Positions 60,517 to 64,000 of a stretch of DNA of 64,000 bases are shown here, piece after piece. Below the pieces are notes generated by a model. It was not told the origin of the DNA, did not search any database, and saw only the letters and a program-made list of their open reading frames with translations. The position numbers and the translations under genes are program-made. This DNA comes from Clostridia bacterium (GTDB taxonomy: Bacteria > Bacillota > Clostridia > Christensenellales > Aristaeellaceae), in the NCBI GenBank assembly GCA_017543905.1, contig JAFYFC010000002.1:1-64000 (forward strand). The letters are read 5' to 3'. Within the stretch, counting starts at the first letter, position 1. Every line of letters begins with the position of its first letter.

Positions 60517-61353
60517 TTATCTTGCCCAGATATGCGCGTAATCGTTTATGATTATAAGCGCCGCGAGCAGCAGCAGATACAGCGAAAACCATTTGAGCCT
60601 GGCCTTTTTTATAAGGTGCAGCATCAGCTTGATCGCAAGCAGTCCCGCTATAAACGCAGCCGCGACGCCCGCGATCAGCATCGGCGCCTTGCCCGCGAAA
60701 ACGCTTGTGAGCTCGGCGTTTTTGAGTATATCGTGACCGTCCAGCACCGCCGCGCCGAGTATCGCGGGGATAGACATCAGAAATGAGAAATCCGCGGTGC
60801 TTTTCTGATTAAGGCCGCTTGCAAGCCCGCCGGTGATCGTAGAGCCGCTGCGCGACACTCCGGCGAACGTACCTACGCACTGCATGAGCCCCATGCACAG
60901 CGCGTCTTTGAATGTAACGTGCTTGTGCGTGGCTTTGGCGAGCCTGCGGTTTCTCGCTATGCCGTCCGCAAGCAGCAACAGCACCGCTGTCAGCAAAAAT
61001 GCCCACGGCAGCAGCGTACGCGCGCAGGAGTCGATAAGCTCGTCCCAGCCCGTCGCCTTCAGCACGAGCGCGTATGCGACCGTAGGCAGCGTCGCGACGA
61101 TCAGCCATTTGAGGTCGCCCTTTACGGGATGCGCAAGCATTTGTATGAGCTGCCTGATATAAACTATGCATACCGCCAAAAGCGTGCCCAGATGCAGCAT
61201 CACCGTAAACGCGCCCAGCGCCTCGCCCTCGAGCTCCAGGCCGAAAATCTCGCTCAGCAGCATTATATGACCGGACGACGATACGGGCAGAAACTCCGTA
61301 AGCCCCTGAAATATGCCTATGAGTATCGATTTGATATAGCTTAATCCTTCCAC
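60517..61353 (-). CDS. uppP: Undecaprenyl-diphosphatase
   Basis: 278 aa from a GTG at 61351-61353 with GGAGGA upstream. About eight membrane helices with the two catalytic segments GLTEFLPVSSSGHIMLL and GVSRSGSTITGGLASG. It recycles the lipid carrier for cell-wall synthesis and can give bacitracin tolerance. Separated from leuS by that gene's terminator. Confidence 0.95.
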   Translation of the reverse strand: MEGLSYIKSILIGIFQGLTEFLPVSSSGHIMLLSEIFGLELEGEALGAFTVMLHLGTLLAVCIVYIRQLIQMLAHPVKGDLKWLIVATLPTVAYALVLKATGWDELIDSCARTLLPWAFLLTAVLLLLADGIARNRRLAKATHKHVTFKDALCMGLMQCVGTFAGVSRSGSTITGGLASGLNQKSTADFSFLMSIPAILGAAVLDGHDILKNAELTSVFAGKAPMLIAGVAAAFIAGLLAIKLMLHLIKKARLKWFSLYLLLLAALIIINDYAHIWAR

Positions 61354-61370
61354 TGGCTAACTCCTCCCGC

Positions 61371-61401
61371 AAAAAACCGGCGCGGTATGCTCCCGCGCCG
61401 G
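61371..61401 (-). terminator. Terminator of leuS
   Basis: CCGGCGCGG / CCGCGCCGG 9-bp stem followed by TTTTTTG on the minus strand. Confidence 0.92.
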
Positions 61402-61408
61402 GAAAGCC

Positions 61409-63823
<2,415 letters not shown>

Positions 63824-63844
63824 ATTCGCATTCTCCTATCTGTA

Positions 63845-64000
63845 AATAAAAAAGAATCCGACATACGAAGAGACGCGGATTCGCCGCGCGGTACCACTCT
63901 TCCTGATTCCTGTCAGAATCCCCTCAAACGCATTCTAACGGCTGCCGCCGCCCGTATGGGACGCTCCGAAACGAGTTCGTCCGCCTGCGCCGCCTGCTCA
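63845..64000 (-). ncRNA. T-box riboswitch (tRNA-Leu) of leuS, 5' part outside window
   Basis: On the minus strand the T-box core GAGTGGTACCGCGCGG (about 63884-63900) is followed by the terminator GAATCCG / CGGATTC plus TTTTTTATT (63845-63882). The upstream half of the leader (stem I) runs off the right edge. A likely specifier CTC (Leu codon) in the context GAA-CTC-G is at 63973-63975. Confidence 0.9.

Overview
This is a GC-rich chromosomal segment of a fermentative, Gram-positive-type bacterium, most likely an uncultured gut-type member of Clostridia (inference). The evidence is two T-box leaders (trpS and a partial leuS leader), a clostridial-form L17 with a long internal insertion, an Rnf complex, phosphotransacetylase with a butyrate kinase-family protein, long-form HPF, secreted SH3 and leucine-rich-repeat proteins, and sigma-A promoters with 16-18 bp spacers. 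From about 8.2 kb onward, core genes use ATA for isoleucine heavily. Genes at 4-8 kb favour ATC, and the first 4 kb is made of mobile-element and gene remnants, so the left 8 kb looks acquired.

Layout. 0-4 kb: the end of an IS21-type istB, a broken AbrB/MazE-PIN toxin-antitoxin pair whose toxin fragment runs in frame into a glycosyltransferase, a zinc-ribbon protein and a serine-recombinase C-terminal fragment between inverted repeats. 4-8 kb: a LysR regulator diverging from a small protein, an alpha/beta hydrolase and a secreted flavodoxin/aldo-keto reductase fusion. 8-16.5 kb: T-box-trpS-folC, a secreted CBM9-CE15 glucuronoyl esterase, a small kinase-like protein, a membrane-anchored unknown and an FtsL/DivIC-like protein. 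16.5-24.8 kb: sulfatase, then a tightly coupled run of lyase-like protein, GH105, butyrate kinase and phosphotransacetylase, then two related secreted proteins. 24.9-28.1 kb: rpsM-rpsK-rpsD-rpoA-rplQ with its own promoter. 28.3-35 kb: a type IIA topoisomerase pair, a sugar isomerase-like protein and an ABC transporter.

35-41 kb holds the most unusual unit: a five-gene operon on the minus strand encoding a MotA/ZorA-like stator with a long tail, a MotB/ZorB-like OmpA protein with a long coiled coil, a small membrane protein, DusB and glycerol-1-phosphate dehydrogenase. It resembles the motor half of Zorya anti-phage systems, but no Zorya effector gene is present. 41-48 kb: HPF, a HAD phosphatase and an Rnf operon in the order G-C-D-E-A-B followed by an overlapping standalone FAD synthetase domain. 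48-57 kb: three MATE transporters (one with an acidic extracellular insertion), two secreted SH3 proteins and a flotillin. 57-64 kb: rpmH-rnpA-yidD-yidC-jag, uppP and leuS.

A hairpin repeat family with compensatory stem changes lies in three convergent intergenic gaps (23.8, 35.2-35.6 and 51.3 kb). No rRNA, tRNA or CRISPR array was seen.
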